A DNA stretch of 19,690 bases from Zancudomyces culisetae (lineage: Eukaryota > Kickxellomycota > Harpellomycetes > Harpellales > Legeriomycetaceae), in contig LSSK01001369.1 in NCBI GenBank assembly GCA_001969505.1, positions 1 to 19,690 of the forward strand, read 5' to 3'. The translations under genes and the position numbers were made by a program. This document shows, piece by piece, positions 18,222 through 19,690 of this stretch. Each line of letters begins with the position of its first letter. The stretch's first letter is position 1. The notes beneath the pieces are model-generated. The model worked only from the letters and a program-made list of their open reading frames with translations, had not been told where the DNA came from and searched no databases.

Positions 18222-18935
18222 ATGGCGTCCAAAAACACAGGCTCGAGTGAGGAGCAAAAGATCCGGTTAAAACCATACGTCCTCAAGTGTCCCAAATGCG
18301 AATCCACGATACTTGCCAATCTGCATGGGATCCAACTAGTTTTCCGCGACGCGACCGCGAATACCGTTGAACGGTTTTGGCAACACATTAGCCGGTTGGA
18401 CGAACCATCATGTAATGAGACCAAAAACGGTGGCAAAGAAGCACATGGGGATAGTATTGTGCCACACGAATTGCTGGGCCTGATTTCGCAGTATGCCAAG
18501 GCAAGTGGTGTGAAAAAAGGTGTGGCTCCGATATCGGCAGGGTTTTACTGGTTGATTGGGAATGTGTTTGATTTTGAAAATATTGGAATGTCCAAGGCGT
18601 TTTATAATAAGGATATTGTGAAGAACGAGAAAAAAAATGACGAAAAAGCCACGGAAAGCGAAAATAAAAAGGAAAATCAAACTGACGAGGACCAACAGCG
18701 CCTGATTGACAATTTGAGGTTCATCATCTGTGCAGACTGCGAATATGGTCCATTGGGATATCATGCTCCTAATCCAGACCCGCTAATGGATGCAGAGAAT
18801 AGTGACGGCCGTCGGGGTAGTGTAGGCAGCATTGACAACGGTCAGGGTGATGGTGGGCAACGCAAGTTGTCGACACATGGCCAGAATGCACAGCAAGAGT
18901 ACTTGCTGGCAGTCAACCGGGTCAGATATCTGTGA
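18222..18935 (+). CDS. DSS4: Dss4/Mss4-like Rab guanine-nucleotide release factor
   Basis: Zinc-binding protein that binds nucleotide-free exocytic Rabs (Sec4 in yeast) and speeds GDP release; cytosolic, acting in Golgi-to-surface traffic (family knowledge). 237 aa, one exon. The first zinc pair is LKCPKC (Cys23, Cys26) and the second IICADCEYGPLGYH (Cys170, Cys173), both as in Mss4. The core VFDFENIGMSK matches the family D.F.FEN.G block, but the preceding WWW is YWLI here. Differences from human Mss4 (about 123 aa) are an insertion around 65-85, an acidic Lys/Glu-rich insertion at about 131-160 and a Gly/Asp-rich stretch before the C-terminal NRVRYL. The ATG at 18222 follows a purine-rich leader. 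It converges on the next gene, 232 bp away. Confidence 0.92.
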   Translation: MASKNTGSSEEQKIRLKPYVLKCPKCESTILANLHGIQLVFRDATANTVERFWQHISRLDEPSCNETKNGGKEAHGDSIVPHELLGLISQYAKASGVKKGVAPISAGFYWLIGNVFDFENIGMSKAFYNKDIVKNEKKNDEKATESENKKENQTDEDQQRLIDNLRFIICADCEYGPLGYHAPNPDPLMDAENSDGRRGSVGSIDNGQGDGGQRKLSTHGQNAQQEYLLAVNRVRYL

Positions 18936-19167
18936 ATTAATCCAAGCACTATTCCTCGCCTTCCCCTGATATATATATATATATATATATTTTGTTATAT
19001 TACTTGTTTTTCTTGAGGGTTTGTAATACTTTAGTAGATTTTATGTATAAAATAAAAAAAGTAGTTAATGGTAAATAGATATTAAAAAAGAAAAAAAAAA
19101 ACAAGACAAAAAAAAACAAGACAAAACAAAACAAAACAAAACAAGGACCAATCCATCAATGAATCAA
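18936..19167. other. Convergent intergenic region with TA and ACAAAA repeats
   Basis: Both 3' UTRs. Contains a TA dinucleotide run (about 18970-18990), A-rich DNA and ACAAAA/ACAAG repeats (about 19100-19145). Confidence 0.6.
18970..18990. repeat. TA dinucleotide microsatellite
   Basis: About ten TA units just after the DSS4 stop; also resembles yeast 3'-end efficiency elements (TATATA). Confidence 0.75.
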
Positions 19168-19690
19168 TCAGTCATACAGTGAATCCACTGCCTCTTTGAT
19201 CCTGGAATAGAACCAGCGTCTGGTTAGGGTATCTGCAATAGGAATAAACGGACCATTAGTACCTGAGCCAGATCCACCAGCAGCGTTCGGACGAACATGG
19301 GTAATAGTTGAAGGTGGTACTGTAATGGTTGGCGTGCTGGGTACAGATGAGTGAGATGTGCGGCTACGTGCGGGTAATGGAGGAGGGGGAGGAGATGATG
19401 GCGAGTGGGTTGGAGAATTGGTAGTAGAATGGTTGCGCGAGAGGTAAGGCGAACCAGCATTGGCATTCATTGCGGGAACTGAAAAGTTGGGCGAATCTCT
19501 GCGGTGGTGATGTGATGGTGAATCAGTGACAGAAGTGGACGAAGAGGACGAAGGAAGTATACAGCTGATTCCACCAGGCATCAACATAATGGCTTGCAAA
19601 CTCTTGAGCGCAAGTTCCCACTCGATAGTCGAGTTGGAGAGGCTGCTTTCAGCAACCGGGTTAGAAATCACACTCCGGCCAACTGAGGAA
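19168..19690 (-). CDS. Unidentified Ser/Pro-rich protein, C-terminal part (5' end off the right edge)
   Basis: Open on the minus strand from the window edge to the stop at 19168, so 173 C-terminal residues are visible and the start is not. It begins with an apparently folded piece (STIEWELALKSLQAIMLMPG). A long low-complexity linker follows: a Ser run, HHHRRDSP, SPTHSPSSPPPPPLPARS and Thr/Pro-rich sequence. The protein ends in a conserved-looking tail, PIADTLTRRWFYSRIKEAVD then SLYD. The PPPPPLP piece could bind SH3 or WW domains, and SP/TP sites could be phosphorylated. I do not recognise the family. Signalling or cytoskeletal scaffold proteins often look like this, but that is a guess. Confidence 0.75.
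   Translation of the reverse strand, partial: SSVGRSVISNPVAESSLSNSTIEWELALKSLQAIMLMPGGISCILPSSSSSTSVTDSPSHHHRRDSPNFSVPAMNANAGSPYLSRNHSTTNSPTHSPSSPPPPPLPARSRTSHSSVPSTPTITVPPSTITHVRPNAAGGSGSGTNGPFIPIADTLTRRWFYSRIKEAVDSLYD

Noticed and set aside
1-19690. CRISPR arrays, transposons, LTRs, rRNA
   Set aside because: No spaced direct repeats, integrase or transposase motifs, long terminal repeats or rRNA sequence were seen; only microsatellites and short inverted repeats are present.

Overview
The window is AT-rich nuclear DNA from a fungus, most likely an ascomycete yeast or a close relative. It carries spliceosomal introns, a Kex2/GPI-style secreted protein, a Bdf1-type double-bromodomain protein with a NET domain, and yeast-type N-termini on AspRS and the proteasome chaperone. 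CTG codons fall on conserved leucines (AspRS SPQLYKQ at 7758-7760, PBA2 TLIM at 5876-5878, a signal-peptide core near 14300). This argues for standard decoding and against the CUG-Ser yeasts. Genes are widely spaced, with 1.7-2.6 kb gaps, and unusually intron-rich for a budding yeast: I count 11 introns in five genes. I cannot name the species.

Layout, left to right: BDF1 (-, 3' end off the left edge, 3 exons seen); a 2.6 kb gap; PBA2/ADD66 (+, 3 exons); DPS1 cytosolic aspartyl-tRNA synthetase (-, 2 exons), whose stop lies 2 bp from the PBA2 stop; a 2.1 kb gap with unresolved coding-like pieces; a HERP/Usa1-like UBL membrane protein (+, 2 exons); a 1.7 kb gap containing a 14-bp inverted repeat; a secreted GPI-type PI-PLC-X-like protein (+, 1 exon); USB1, the U6 snRNA 3' exonuclease (-, 6 exons, not visible as a long ORF); an 0.8 kb divergent promoter; DSS4/MSS4-like Rab regulator (+); and the 3' end of an unidentified Ser/Pro-rich gene (-) running off the right edge.

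The genes are unrelated housekeeping functions: chromatin reading, proteasome assembly, translation, ERAD, cell surface, U6 maturation and Rab traffic. I see no operon-like logic, mobile element, CRISPR array, tRNA or rRNA. I did not find a convincing new biological system. The most useful results are the reconstructed gene models: the six-exon USB1, the hidden first exon of DPS1, the first and last exons of PBA2, the second exon of the USA1-like gene and the 3' exons of BDF1. All splice junctions are inferred from frame, GT/AG signals and recognisable protein continuity, not from transcript data.
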